Of a stretch of DNA of 64,000 bases, positions 25,655-34,300 are shown one piece after another. The stretch comes from PSRJ01 sp964438005. GTDB lineage: Bacteria > Acidobacteriota > Terriglobia > Bryobacterales > Bryobacteraceae. The notes beneath the pieces were generated by a model. That model ran no database searches. It saw nothing but the letters and a program-made list of their open reading frames with translations, and had not been told where the DNA came from. Within the stretch, counting starts at the first letter, position 1. Each line of letters opens with the position of its first letter. The position numbers and the translations under genes are program-made. The stretch spans positions 59,687 through 123,686 of the forward strand of contig CAYTJD010000129.1 in assembly GCA_964438005.1 (NCBI GenBank), in the 5' to 3' direction.

Positions 25655-27074
25655 CTCGAACTCCCTGCCAAAGATGCAGCGCGGCATACGCGCGCCACGG
25701 CCGCCAGCGCTCGGCCCGCCGGTCCAGCTCGGGCGTGGTGCGCGTCGAGGTGGCGCGCAGCAACACCAGGTCGCCCGACGGCAACGCGTCTGGATCGTTG
25801 AACGCGCGCAACGCGATATATCCGGCCGTCCAAGTACCGATGCCGGCGATCGACTGCAGTTGTTTTCGCAATTCTTCGGGCGCGCTCCGATTGTCGAGCA
25901 CGATTTCGCCGCGGGCCACGGCGGCGGCAAACGCGCGCACGGTTTGGGCGCGCTGCCGGGGCAGACCGATTGACGCCACGTCGGCCTCGGCCAGATCCGC
26001 GGCCTCCGGGAACAGGTGTGTCACGCCCGCGCGCTCCCCTTCGAAGGGGCGGCCGAATCGCAGTACCAGGCGGCCCACCAAGGTCGAGGCGCCCGCCACG
26101 CTCACCTGCTGGCCCAGAATCGCGCGAATTCCCAACTCAAAAGCATCCCATGCTCCGGGGACCCGAAGGCCTGGCCGCGCCCGCACCAGAGGCCGGAGCA
26201 GCGGATCGGATCCAAGGCAGGCTGCAATTGCGAGCGGATCCGCGTCCAGATCGAACAAGCGCCGCGCGCGCGAGACGATAGCCAGCAGGCTACCGGAGTC
26301 CGGATGGTGCACATCAAGGATTACTTCGGAATCGCAGTGCGCCACCTCGATGCTGCCCGGCACTCCGGACAAAACAATGCTCCGGCGATAAACACCCTCG
26401 GATACACACTCGACGCCCGGAATCGCGCGCGATTCCAGAAATGCCAGCAAGGCATTCCAGTCAAACGGCGCACGATACCGCAGCCGGAAGCGTAGACTGG
26501 CTGCCTTACACGAGCGGCGTGTTCTACGCAAATCGCGGGGGCTGCGGTTCCAAGTTTTGCGAAATGCGTCGTTGAAACGGCGCACGCTGCCGAATCCGGA
26601 CGCCAGAGCGATCGCTGTTACCGGCAGATCGGTGTCGTTTAGGAGCCGTTTCGCCGATAACAAGCGGTGCGTTTGCGCCACCGCGATCGGCGGGGCGCCG
26701 AGATGCTCGACGAACAAACGCCGGAGATGGCGGTCACCCACGCCCAACCGTTCGGCCAATTTGCGTACGCCCGCCTCATCGAGGGTGCCTTCGGAGATTT
26801 CACGAAGGGCGCGGGCGACTGTCGTCGAGGAACCGTTCCAGGCGGGAGTCCCCGGGGCACATTCCGGCCGGCATCGCAGGCAAGGGCGGAATCCAGCCGT
26901 CGCCGCTGCCGCCGCCGAAGGATAATACTCAACATTCTCTTCGCGCGGCGACCGCGCGGGACAGATGGGCCGGCAAAAGATCCGGGTCGTGCGGACGGCG
27001 ATGAAGAAGCGGCCGTCGAATCGGGGATCGCGCGCCAGGCGCGCTTTGCGGCAGGTTTCGCGGTCTAGCAACAC
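25593..27074 (-). CDS. alkA: Ada-AlkA fusion: alkylation-response regulator and 3-methyladenine DNA glycosylase
   Basis: About 493 aa if the GTG at 27074 is the start; the frame stays open to 27284 but the extra residues match nothing. Residues 1-75 form an Ada-type zinc domain with C34, C38, C65 and C68 (TRIFCRPICPAR and FRPCLRCRP); the methyl-accepting Cys would be C34. An AraC-type HTH follows (GVGDRHLRRLFVEHLGAPPI and IALASGFGSVRRFNDAFR). The C-terminal half is the AlkA glycosylase with helix-hairpin-helix IAGIGTWTAGYIALRA and catalytic D435 in LPSGDLVLLRA. It should sense methyl phosphotriesters, activate its own operon and excise alkylated bases. It overlaps ogt. Confidence 0.88.
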   Translation of the reverse strand: MLLDRETCRKARLARDPRFDGRFFIAVRTTRIFCRPICPARSPREENVEYYPSAAAAATAGFRPCLRCRPECAPGTPAWNGSSTTVARALREISEGTLDEAGVRKLAERLGVGDRHLRRLFVEHLGAPPIAVAQTHRLLSAKRLLNDTDLPVTAIALASGFGSVRRFNDAFRKTWNRSPRDLRRTRRSCKAASLRFRLRYRAPFDWNALLAFLESRAIPGVECVSEGVYRRSIVLSGVPGSIEVAHCDSEVILDVHHPDSGSLLAIVSRARRLFDLDADPLAIAACLGSDPLLRPLVRARPGLRVPGAWDAFELGIRAILGQQVSVAGASTLVGRLVLRFGRPFEGERAGVTHLFPEAADLAEADVASIGLPRQRAQTVRAFAAAVARGEIVLDNRSAPEELRKQLQSIAGIGTWTAGYIALRAFNDPDALPSGDLVLLRATSTRTTPELDRRAERWRPWRAYAALHLWQGVRDGHLLSMDGKSNRAVAAGGG

Positions 27075-27123
27075 GTCATTGCCGACTATAGCGCCGCTGG
27101 ATCGCGAGAACCAGCCGTTTTCG

Positions 27124-27145
27124 GACGCGGATGAGACGCGGATGA
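27124..27145. repeat. Perfect tandem repeat of GACGCGGATGA, candidate Ada operator
   Basis: Two adjacent 11-bp copies (27124-27134 and 27135-27145) lie about 50-70 bp upstream of the GTG of the Ada-AlkA gene. Direct repeats are the expected form of an AraC/Ada-type activator site. The sequence does not resemble the E. coli Ada box. Confidence 0.4.
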
Positions 27146-27199
27146 GAGGACCAGCAGCCGCAGTTGCGGGCGCGCGAAGCGGTATTCGGACCGCCTTTT

Positions 27200-27215
27200 C
27201 GGAACGATCGTTCCG
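27200..27215. promoter_or_regulatory. 16-bp palindrome with GAAC-N4-GTTC core (LexA-box-like)
   Basis: CGGAACGATCGTTCCG is a perfect palindrome containing GAAC-GATC-GTTC, the core of the Gram-positive type LexA (SOS) box. It lies 126 bp upstream of the Ada-AlkA start. The link to LexA is by sequence resemblance only. Confidence 0.45.
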
Positions 27216-27444
27216 GACACTGCTGGTTCCCTTCGTGGCTGCTTCGAAGTTCCGCCTCGTCGCGGTGTCGAACCGTTCCTTCACACCTCATTATCCCGCG
27301 CGGTCCCAAATACCAGAGGTTTCGAGGGGGTATGCGGCCCCGTCAAGTCACCAGTTTTCAATTGAATAGAAAAATCTTTTGAAGCGGAAAACCCATGCCT
27401 GCCGGCAAGCCGTCGCTTCAACGGTTCTGGGACGGGATCGGCGC

Positions 27445-28914
27445 CTATTTGTGCCGGTAGTCCAACGGCGGCTTCTGTGCAGGGGGAATCACAGACTGAT
27501 AGGACTTACCTTCCAGCTTGCGACGGAAATCCGCCTTTGCGTCCAATACCAACTGGCGGTCCGAAAACAAATCGGCACCGGTGGCCGCCAACGATTTTGC
27601 GGCCACGATCATTCCCTTCTGGCCGATACTCATACCGGCGCAGGCTGCTGCCTGCCACGTATGAGCGCCCACTCCGGGTACAAAAGTCGCCGCGCTGAAA
27701 CCGATCGTGGGGACGTTCCAGCTCACGTCTCCCACATCGGTCGACGCGGCGGCCCTATTGAGATCGGGCTGCCTGAGCGGCTGAATCAACGCCGTCGAGT
27801 CCAACGCGCCGGCGGCGCCCTCCGGCAAGCTCTTTTGCAGTTGTTCGGCGAAGCGTCTTTCTTCCGCAGTATAACGGAAGCCGCCAACCTCTTCGAGATT
27901 CCGTTGGGCGACTTTAGCCAGGGCATCATTGCCCAGCACATTCGCGTCGCCGCCGATCTCTTTGACATCGAGTGTGGTTTCTGTCATGAGTGCGGCACCC
28001 TGGCTGATCTTCAGGATTCGGTCCCAAACGCCTCCGAGTACGGCAGACGAGGGATTTCGGGCGTACAAGTAGAGTTCGGCCGTATCCGGAACCACGTTGG
28101 GTGCTGCACCGCCATTCGTAATGATGTAGTGGACGCGGCTGTTGCTGGGGATATGTTCGCGAAGAAACTCGAGTCCACTGCCCATCAACATCACTGCGTC
28201 CAAAGCGGACCGGCCCCGATCGGGAGCGACTGCCGCATGGGCCGCGGTGCCGTGAAACAGGAACCGGGCGCTATCAATGGCCAACTGGCCTCCGTTACCT
28301 ACGGCGTTTTCGGCGCCGGGATGCCAGTGGAGAACCACGTCCGTGTCGCGGAATAGACCGGCGCGGATCATATAGACTTTTCCGTCGCCACCCTCTTCAG
28401 CCGGCGTGCCGTAATAGCGAAGGGTGCCGGACACATGATTCTGTTCCATGTACTCTTTCAGCGCCACTGCCGCGAGCGCGGCGCCAGAACCGAGCAGGTT
28501 ATGGCCGCAACCGTGACCGGGTGCGTCGCCCACCACGGGACTTCGGTCCGGCACGGCGGCCTGCGAGAGCCCAGGGAGTGCGTCGAACTCGCCCAAGATG
28601 CCGATCACAGGCGCACCTTGGCCATAGACGGCCAGGAAACCGGTGGGTTCATCGGCAACCGGCGATTGGACCCGAAAGCCCGCGGACTGCAACTCCCGCT
28701 GCAGGAGCGCAGAACTCTTCTCTTCGTGATAGCCCAATTCCGCAAAGTCCCATATCGCCTTGGATACGACAGCAAAGTGGGCCGCGCGCTGGTCGACGAG
28801 TTGAAAGATCTGCTGGTGTTTCGAGGTCTGGCAGACAGCTACCGGCGCAATCAGGCCCGCCAGGGTAATGGCCGAAGCAAAATCAGAAAGCAGGCGTTGG
28901 GGGTTGACTCGCAT
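27445..28914 (-). CDS. Exported M20-family amidohydrolase/peptidase (AbgB-like)
   Basis: A 489-aa protein with an N-terminal signal segment (RLLSDFASAITLAGLIAPVA). The M20 metal-binding pattern is clear: IGILGEFDALPGLSQ, then DAPGHGCGHNLLGSGAALAA, then the GTPAEEGGDGK glutamate pair and a dimerisation domain with FHGTAAHAAVAPDRGRSALD. Arrangement and length fit the AbgB subgroup, which cleaves p-aminobenzoyl-glutamate or other acyl amino acids. The signal peptide implies periplasmic scavenging. The true substrate is unknown. It is downstream of the cupin gene (75-bp gap) on the same strand. Confidence 0.82.
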   Translation of the reverse strand: MRVNPQRLLSDFASAITLAGLIAPVAVCQTSKHQQIFQLVDQRAAHFAVVSKAIWDFAELGYHEEKSSALLQRELQSAGFRVQSPVADEPTGFLAVYGQGAPVIGILGEFDALPGLSQAAVPDRSPVVGDAPGHGCGHNLLGSGAALAAVALKEYMEQNHVSGTLRYYGTPAEEGGDGKVYMIRAGLFRDTDVVLHWHPGAENAVGNGGQLAIDSARFLFHGTAAHAAVAPDRGRSALDAVMLMGSGLEFLREHIPSNSRVHYIITNGGAAPNVVPDTAELYLYARNPSSAVLGGVWDRILKISQGAALMTETTLDVKEIGGDANVLGNDALAKVAQRNLEEVGGFRYTAEERRFAEQLQKSLPEGAAGALDSTALIQPLRQPDLNRAAASTDVGDVSWNVPTIGFSAATFVPGVGAHTWQAAACAGMSIGQKGMIVAAKSLAATGADLFSDRQLVLDAKADFRRKLEGKSYQSVIPPAQKPPLDYRHK

Positions 28915-28989
28915 TGAATCAGGCTACCGCACCGACGTCCGACAAGGGGGGTACGGCCGAAATGAGGTATTCGCGGGGATGAGCTGCCC

Positions 28990-29997
28990 TCAATTCCCCG
29001 GCGGTTGGTCGATCTGGAAATAATGCACCTGGCCTTCCTTGCTGCGGGGCGTGATCGCCATGCGTATGCTTCTCCCGGTATTGGGGCAGCTTGTGGCCCG
29101 ATGCCAGCGTTCCTCGTTGGCATTGATCAAATCGCCGTATTCGCCATGCACCACGCCCTCACCTGTGATCAGGGCGCAGACATTGCCCCAGACATTCAAC
29201 CAGACCTCCGGCATGTTTTCGTGGAAATGGCCCCAGCTCGTGGAGGGCGGCAACTCGGTGAGCGGCGGCCCGATGTTCAGGTTGGACGACGTATGGCCGT
29301 CATAGAGGAAACGCTCGCCCGTGCGGGTTGAGGCCCCATAGTCATCAACATTGAAGAAGGGCGTGTTGAACGAGTCGTAGCCACCGGTCGAAGTGATTTT
29401 GACCTTCTCGTAGGTGTAGCCCTTGACCGGCGCGGGAGTCTCATTCTCGGGATAGGATGGCGCCTGGCCCGCCGGCGTTGTGATGTAATACACGACCGGC
29501 TCACTGCCGACCGTCTCGAGGCAGTAGGACAGCCGCGGCGCCACATTGAACACCCAACCCTTTGGCAGGACCCTGGGCTCCTGGCCATCGATGGTGACTT
29601 TGACCTGCCCGCTGTGCACCCAGCCCCAGGCGCGGTCATCGGCCCAGAACATGCACTTGCTCTTATCGCCGGGCGCCATCTGGACATAAGCGCCGTCAAA
29701 GTCACGGGTCAGCAACACCTTCTGTTCCCAGCGCGCCTGACCCTGATGCGCCTTGAGGACAGCGGCGATATGCCAGATCGGCTTGTTGGGCGCCTTGTAC
29801 GGCGTTTCGGGATTCTTATGCGCGGCCCACACCACGCGGCTGGGCCCATTTTCACCGCCGGCCTGGGACCACCAATTCGCCTGGGATGCCCGGGCGCCGC
29901 GTGCCGGCGCCGGAGCGGGCTCGGTTGTTTGCGACCAAGCGGGACCGCACCTCAGCATCAGTCCAAGCGCGATCAAAACTCTCTTTGTGGATTTCAT
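28990..29997 (-). CDS. Exported cupin-like protein
   Basis: A 335-aa protein with a signal peptide (KRVLIALGLMLRCGPAWSQ) and GGAG 9 bp before the ATG. Two cupin-like parts are suggested: VQMAPGDKSKCMFWADDRAW...VTIDGQEPRVLPKGWVFNVA near residues 110-155, and STSWGHFHENMPEVWLNVWG...GEGVVHGEYGDL near 255-295. Metal-binding His/Glu are plausible in the second (HFHE). A dioxygenase, isomerase or binding role cannot be separated. It precedes the M20 gene on the same strand. Confidence 0.55.
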   Translation of the reverse strand: MKSTKRVLIALGLMLRCGPAWSQTTEPAPAPARGARASQANWWSQAGGENGPSRVVWAAHKNPETPYKAPNKPIWHIAAVLKAHQGQARWEQKVLLTRDFDGAYVQMAPGDKSKCMFWADDRAWGWVHSGQVKVTIDGQEPRVLPKGWVFNVAPRLSYCLETVGSEPVVYYITTPAGQAPSYPENETPAPVKGYTYEKVKITSTGGYDSFNTPFFNVDDYGASTRTGERFLYDGHTSSNLNIGPPLTELPPSTSWGHFHENMPEVWLNVWGNVCALITGEGVVHGEYGDLINANEERWHRATSCPNTGRSIRMAITPRSKEGQVHYFQIDQPPGN

Positions 29998-30289
29998 AGT
30001 TCCCGCTCCATTAGGTTTGTTCAGGACATCTTAATGTTACTTGCAGCAAAACTTTCATTACGCAGTTCAGCTGGCGAATTTCTTCATCTGGTTATCTGAA
30101 CCGGGTTAATTATCCTCTAAAAGGCCGTTGCGTGCCCTGATTGGGTCCGGCCAGCCTCGCCCGGTTACCACCTTCCATACCGTCCGCCGCGGTTGAGGGC
30201 ACGCGGCCAGATGTGTCATCATGTTGGATCAACCTAAATAATCGCGGAGCCGGAGCGATGGGGCTCTGCGTTTCGCTGGAGAAAAACGA
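29998..30289. other. Divergent intergenic region, cupin gene / pnt operon
   Basis: These 292 bp separate the leftward cupin gene from the rightward pntA1 gene and should hold both promoters. The first 120 bp next to the cupin gene are relatively AT-rich. Widely spaced AACCGGG (30099) and CCCGGTT (30160) form a weak inverted repeat. No small gene is convincing. Confidence 0.4.
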
Positions 30290-31468
30290 GTGGCTGTGAT
30301 TGCCGGTGTGGTGAAGGAGTCGGCGCCCGGTGAGCGCCGAGTGGCAATGGTGCCGGGCGCGCTGTCGGTCTTCAACAAAACCGGCGCGCAGATCGTGATG
30401 GAAGCGGGGGCCGGCGAGGCTTCCGGCTTCTTAGACTCCGAATACTCGGAAAAGGGCGTCAAGCTGGTGAAGAGCCGCGGCGATGTGTTCGCGCAAGCAG
30501 ACGTCATCCTGCAGGTGCGCAGCCTGGGCGCGAATCCGGAAACCGGCGCGAGCGACCTCTCGCTGATGCGAAAGGGGCAAACCGTCATCGGGTTCGGGGA
30601 ACCGCTCACAGCAGGGGCGGCGGCGAAATCGCTGGCCGAGCGCGGCGCAACGTTTCTCGCCATGGAGCTGATGCCGCGCATCACGCGGGCGCAGAGCATG
30701 GACGCCCTGTCGTCGATGGCGACCATTGCGGGCTACAAAGCCGTCCTGATTGCCGCCGATTCCCTGCCCCGCATGTTCCCCATGCTGATGACGGCGGCGG
30801 GAACGGTGGCGCCGGCGCGCGTGCTCATTATCGGCGCCGGAGTGGCGGGACTGCAGGCGATCGCGACCTCGCGGCGGCTGGGCGCCGTGGTCAGCGGATA
30901 TGACATTCGCGACGTGGTCAAAGAGCAGATCGAGAGCTTGGGCGCGCGCTTCGTGGTGCTGGACATTGAGGCTGCGGGCGCGCAGGACAAGGGCGGCTAC
31001 GCCAAGGCGATGGGCGAGGATTTCTACCGCAAGCAGCAGGAAGCGCTGGGCAAAGTTCTGGCCGACCAGAACGTGGTGATCACCACCGCGGCCGTTCCGG
31101 GCCGCAAAGCGCCGATCCTGATTACGCGCGCGATGGTAGAGCGGATGACGCCGGGTTCGGTGATCGTTGACATTGCCGCCGAGCGCGGCGGCAACTGCGA
31201 ACTGACGAAGGCCGGCGAGGTGGTTGAGGAGAAGGGCGTGCGGATTTACGGGCCGGTTAACCTGCCGTCGACAATCCCGTACCACGCCAGCCAGATGTAC
31301 GCCAAGAACATTGCGACATTCTTGAAGTACCTCATCAACAAGGAAGGCAATCTCACGCTCAACCGCGAAGACGAAATCGTCCGCGAGACGATGGTCACGC
31401 ACGGCAGCGACGTGGTCCACCCGAAGGTGCGCGAACTGCTCGGATTGCCGGAATTGCAGGCGGTCTAA
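30290..31468 (+). CDS. pntA: NAD(P) transhydrogenase subunit alpha part 1
   Basis: A 392-aa soluble NAD(H)-binding subunit. The GTG at 30290 has GGAG 8 bp upstream. The N-domain begins IAGVVKESAPGERRVAMVPG, and the Rossmann dinucleotide motif is VLIIGAGVAGLQAIATSRRL near residue 178. VITTAAVPGRKAPILIT and PYHASQMYAKNIATFLKYL are conserved in PntA/AlaDH-type proteins. It couples hydride transfer between NADH and NADP+ to proton movement through PntA2/PntB. The alpha subunit is split, as in Rhodospirillum, with the membrane part encoded by the next gene 19 bp downstream. Confidence 0.93.
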   Translation: MAVIAGVVKESAPGERRVAMVPGALSVFNKTGAQIVMEAGAGEASGFLDSEYSEKGVKLVKSRGDVFAQADVILQVRSLGANPETGASDLSLMRKGQTVIGFGEPLTAGAAAKSLAERGATFLAMELMPRITRAQSMDALSSMATIAGYKAVLIAADSLPRMFPMLMTAAGTVAPARVLIIGAGVAGLQAIATSRRLGAVVSGYDIRDVVKEQIESLGARFVVLDIEAAGAQDKGGYAKAMGEDFYRKQQEALGKVLADQNVVITTAAVPGRKAPILITRAMVERMTPGSVIVDIAAERGGNCELTKAGEVVEEKGVRIYGPVNLPSTIPYHASQMYAKNIATFLKYLINKEGNLTLNREDEIVRETMVTHGSDVVHPKVRELLGLPELQAV

Positions 31469-31487
31469 AACCGCCGACAGGAGTATC

Positions 31488-31784
31488 ATGGCCAACAATC
31501 TGGAATTGGGATTATTCGTTTTCATGCTGGCGACCTTCATCGGTCTGGAGGTCATCCGCAAGGTTTCCCCGCTGCTGCACACGCCGCTGATGTCTCTGAC
31601 CAACGCTATATCGGCGATCTCGGTGGTGGGCGCGATTCTCATCACTGGCAACCCGGACGCGACGACGCTGAGCAAGGTGCTCGGCTTCATCGCGATCACG
31701 GCGGTGGTGACGAACATCGTGAGCGGGTTTCTGATTACGGACCGCATGGTGAAGATGTTTAAGAAGCGCGAGGGGAAGAAGTAA
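31488..31784 (+). CDS. pntA2: NAD(P) transhydrogenase subunit alpha part 2
   Basis: A 98-aa membrane protein with three hydrophobic segments (LGLFVFMLATFIGLEVI; LTNAISAISVVGAILITG; VLGFIAITAVVTNIVSGFLI), the LLHTPLMSLTNAISA hallmark and a basic C-terminus. AGGAGT precedes the ATG. Together with PntB it forms the proton channel of the enzyme. The pntB ATG follows immediately after this stop. Confidence 0.92.
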   Translation: MANNLELGLFVFMLATFIGLEVIRKVSPLLHTPLMSLTNAISAISVVGAILITGNPDATTLSKVLGFIAITAVVTNIVSGFLITDRMVKMFKKREGKK

Positions 31785-33218
31785 ATGGAACACCTGGTCC
31801 AATACATCTACATTATTTCGGCGGGCCTGTTCATTCTCTCGCTGAAGTGGATGAACCACCCGGCCAGTTCGCGCCACGGCGTGATCGCGGGTGAGATCGG
31901 AATGCTGCTGGCGGTTGTCGGGACGTTCATCGGGTTTCCGGGACCGGTTACGGCCGGCGTAAACGCGGTGGGAATCGCGTTTGTGGCCAACTGGCCGTGG
32001 ATCATCTCGGCCCTCGTGATCGGCATCGCGGTGGGCATACCGATTGCCTACATCATGCCGATGACCGCGGTGCCGCAACGAACCGCGCTCTCGCACGCGT
32101 GCGGCGCGCTGGCGGCGGCACTGGTAGGAACCGCGGAATTCTATCAGCGGCAAGGCAATAACGCCGCGGAACTGCGCGGCTTCATCATCGTGGCCCTGGT
32201 GGTGGAGACGCTGCTTGGCTACCTCACCTTCACGGGAAGCTTGATGGCGATGGGCAAACTGCAGGAAGTGCTGCCGCAGCGGCCCATCACATACCGGAAC
32301 CAAAACGCAGTCAATTTCGTGCTGTTCGCGATTGCGGCGGCGCTGGCGGTGTGGATGGCGATCGATCCGACGCAGACGCAACTGTTTCCGATTTTCGCCG
32401 GGCTGGCGCTGCTGTTCGGAGTGCTGCTGATCATCCCGATCGGCGGGGCGGACATGCCGACGGTCATCGCGATCCTGAACTCGTATGCCGGTCTGTCGGC
32501 GTGCGCCATGGGATTCGCGTTGAACAATCGGCTGTTGGTGGTGGCTGGCGCATTGGACGGATCGTCGGGCTTGATCCTTTCGATCATCATGTGCAAGGCC
32601 ATGAACCGCTCGTTCACCAACGTGCTGTTCGGGGCGTTCGGGCAGGTGCAGGTGAGCACGGGCAAGACGGAGCAGCGCAGCTACCGGAGCGCGAGCGCGG
32701 AAGAGGCGGCATCGATTCTGGAAGCGGCCAGCAGCGTGATCATCGTTCCCGGGTACGGATTGGCGGTGGCGCAGGCGCAGCACAAAATCCGCGAGCTGTT
32801 CGATAGCCTGACCAAGCGCGGCGTGGAAGTGAAGTTCGGCATCCATCCCGTAGCGGGGCGCATGCCGGGCCACATGAACGTGCTGCTGGCAGAAGCGGAC
32901 ATTCCGTACGACAAACTGGTCGAGATGGACGATATCAACGGGGATTTCCCGCAATGCGATGTGGCGTTGGTGATCGGGGCGAACGACGTGACCAATCCCA
33001 AGGCGCGGACGGATAAGGGCAGTCCTATCTATGGTATGCCGATCCTCGATGTAGACAAGGCGCGCACTGTGATGGTGATCAAGCGCTCCATGAATCCCGG
33101 GTTCGCCGGCATCGACAACGATCTGTATTATCTGGACAAGACGCTGATGCTGTTCGGGGACGCCAAGGCGTTCGTATCCGAACTGGTGAAGGAACTGCCG
33201 GCGCGGGCCGCGGCGTAG
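31785..33218 (+). CDS. pntB: NAD(P) transhydrogenase subunit beta
   Basis: A 477-aa protein. About nine hydrophobic helices occupy residues 1-265 (for example PWIISALVIGIAVGIPIAYI and LAGLALLFGVLL-type stretches). The NADP(H)-binding domain is at about 290-477 with VIIVPGYGLAVAQAQHKIRE, KFGIHPVAGRMPGHMNVLLA and LVIGANDVTNPKA. It completes the proton-translocating transhydrogenase and supplies NADPH, which suits the nearby NADPH-using glutamate synthase, though no shared control is visible. It begins one base after the pntA2 stop. Confidence 0.95.
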   Translation: MEHLVQYIYIISAGLFILSLKWMNHPASSRHGVIAGEIGMLLAVVGTFIGFPGPVTAGVNAVGIAFVANWPWIISALVIGIAVGIPIAYIMPMTAVPQRTALSHACGALAAALVGTAEFYQRQGNNAAELRGFIIVALVVETLLGYLTFTGSLMAMGKLQEVLPQRPITYRNQNAVNFVLFAIAAALAVWMAIDPTQTQLFPIFAGLALLFGVLLIIPIGGADMPTVIAILNSYAGLSACAMGFALNNRLLVVAGALDGSSGLILSIIMCKAMNRSFTNVLFGAFGQVQVSTGKTEQRSYRSASAEEAASILEAASSVIIVPGYGLAVAQAQHKIRELFDSLTKRGVEVKFGIHPVAGRMPGHMNVLLAEADIPYDKLVEMDDINGDFPQCDVALVIGANDVTNPKARTDKGSPIYGMPILDVDKARTVMVIKRSMNPGFAGIDNDLYYLDKTLMLFGDAKAFVSELVKELPARAAA

Positions 33219-33279
33219 AAGAGAAACCCCGAAGAATCGCGCCCCGCCGATCGTCCAAGAGGAGGCAACAATTCCGAGG

Positions 33280-33840
33280 ATGGTGCTGGAAGGGACGGAG
33301 CGGGAACTCGTTGCGGCATGCCAGCGCGGCGACCGCGAAGCCTTTCGTGCCGTTTTCGAACTGCACAAGGACCGGGTGTACTCGATCGCGCTGCGGTTTT
33401 CGGGCGATCCGGCGGCGGCCATGGACATCGCGCAGGACACGTTCCTGAAGCTGTTTTCGCGCATCGGAGATTTTCGCGGGCAGTCCACTCTAGATACGTT
33501 TCTCTACCGGCTGGTGGTCAACCACTGCCTCGACCGGAAACGGAAAGACCGGCGGTTGCTGCCGCTGGTCGACGAGTGGGCCGCCACGCTACTGGCGAAA
33601 GACCGCAGCCCGAGCGACGAGTTGGAGCGCAGCGAGGTCGCCGCGAGCGTGCGGGCGGCGGTGGAGAAATTGACGCCGGATTTGAAAATGGTGATCGTGC
33701 TGCGGTACACCGAGGGACTGGCTTACGACGAGATTGCCGGGGTTCTGGGTTGCTCGCCGGGAACGGTGGCGTCGCGGCTGAACCGGGCTCACAAGCTGCT
33801 GGAGCGCCGGTTGGGGCATCTGGGAGTCGGTTATGTCTGA
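33280..33840 (+). CDS. ECF-family RNA polymerase sigma factor
   Basis: A 186-aa sigma factor. Region 2 is at about 8-75 (LVAACQRGDREAFRAVFELH, AMDIAQDTFLKLFSRIGDF, TFLYRLVVNHCLDRKRK). Region 4 is at about 125-180 (LTPDLKMVIVLRYTEGLAYD, EIAGVLGCSPGTVASRLNRA). AGGAGG lies at 33259, about 15 bp before the ATG, so an alternative start nearby is possible. Its end overlaps the next ORF by 8 bp, the usual layout for a sigma factor and its regulator. Confidence 0.9.
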   Translation: MVLEGTERELVAACQRGDREAFRAVFELHKDRVYSIALRFSGDPAAAMDIAQDTFLKLFSRIGDFRGQSTLDTFLYRLVVNHCLDRKRKDRRLLPLVDEWAATLLAKDRSPSDELERSEVAASVRAAVEKLTPDLKMVIVLRYTEGLAYDEIAGVLGCSPGTVASRLNRAHKLLERRLGHLGVGYV

Positions 33841-34258
33841 TTGGTTAAAGGACGAGTTGAGGCGCCAACTGGGCCCGGTAATCGCGCCGGAGTCCCTGTG
33901 GGAACGTATTGAGAACGGCATGCAGCCGGAGAGCCTCCTCCACTCGCATTACTGGATGGGGTGGGCGGTGGCCGCGGCAGTCACGCTGGCAACCACAGTC
34001 GGGACATATTGGCTGCCGGAACCCCAGAGGGCTGATGTGGTAGTTCTAGCGGCTTCCCAACAGCCAGCGTCGCGTCAGGGTGACCCGGCCGATTGGGATC
34101 TTCGATGCGCCCCTCCTGCCAACCACGCCGCGTTCCGGATAGCGAATCTCTCGGCACAAAAAGGCCACCAGTTTGCGCTGGCGATATCTGCTCAGGAAGA
34201 TGGGGCAACTGGCTGTCAGTCCTGTCATTCCATAGGTTTAACTCAGCACCACTTATAG
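33833..34258 (+). CDS. Small membrane protein, probable sigma factor partner, with C-terminal CQSCH
   Basis: A 141-aa protein overlapping the sigma factor gene by 8 bp. Residues 1-38 are charged and cytoplasmic by prediction, residues about 41-60 form one membrane helix (YWMGWAVAAAVTLATTVGTY), and about 80 residues lie outside. By position it should be the anti-sigma factor, although the usual zf-HC2 motif is absent. Close to the C-terminus is C128-Q-S-C131-H132, a perfect c-type haem motif, followed by HH at 139-140. With the membrane topology this would be periplasmic, where haem is attached. It could also be a zinc site. The family is not recognised. Confidence 0.6.
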   Translation: MSDWLKDELRRQLGPVIAPESLWERIENGMQPESLLHSHYWMGWAVAAAVTLATTVGTYWLPEPQRADVVVLAASQQPASRQGDPADWDLRCAPPANHAAFRIANLSAQKGHQFALAISAQEDGATGCQSCHSIGLTQHHL

Positions 34259-34300
34259 GGGGTTGTCAGGAGCGGGCAATTGCAGTAATCTGGAATTGCA

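Larger units (their letters stand above)
27075..27444. other. 370-bp region upstream of the alkylation-repair operon
   Basis: It lies between the GTG start of the Ada-AlkA gene and the stop codon of the M20 peptidase gene, both on the minus strand. It holds a 16-bp perfect palindrome and an 11-bp tandem repeat (listed separately) and an AT-rich patch near 27355-27380. No ORF here looks like a gene, although the Ada-AlkA frame stays open for 70 codons past its likely start. Confidence 0.5.

Noticed and set aside
27075..27284. N-terminal extension of the Ada-AlkA protein
   Set aside because: The frame is open but the extra 70 residues match no Ada domain, and the region holds palindromic and repeated regulatory-like sequence.
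30099..30166. AACCGGG ... CCCGGTT inverted repeat as an operator
   Set aside because: The arms are only 7 bp and about 54 bp apart; chance in GC-rich DNA is likely.
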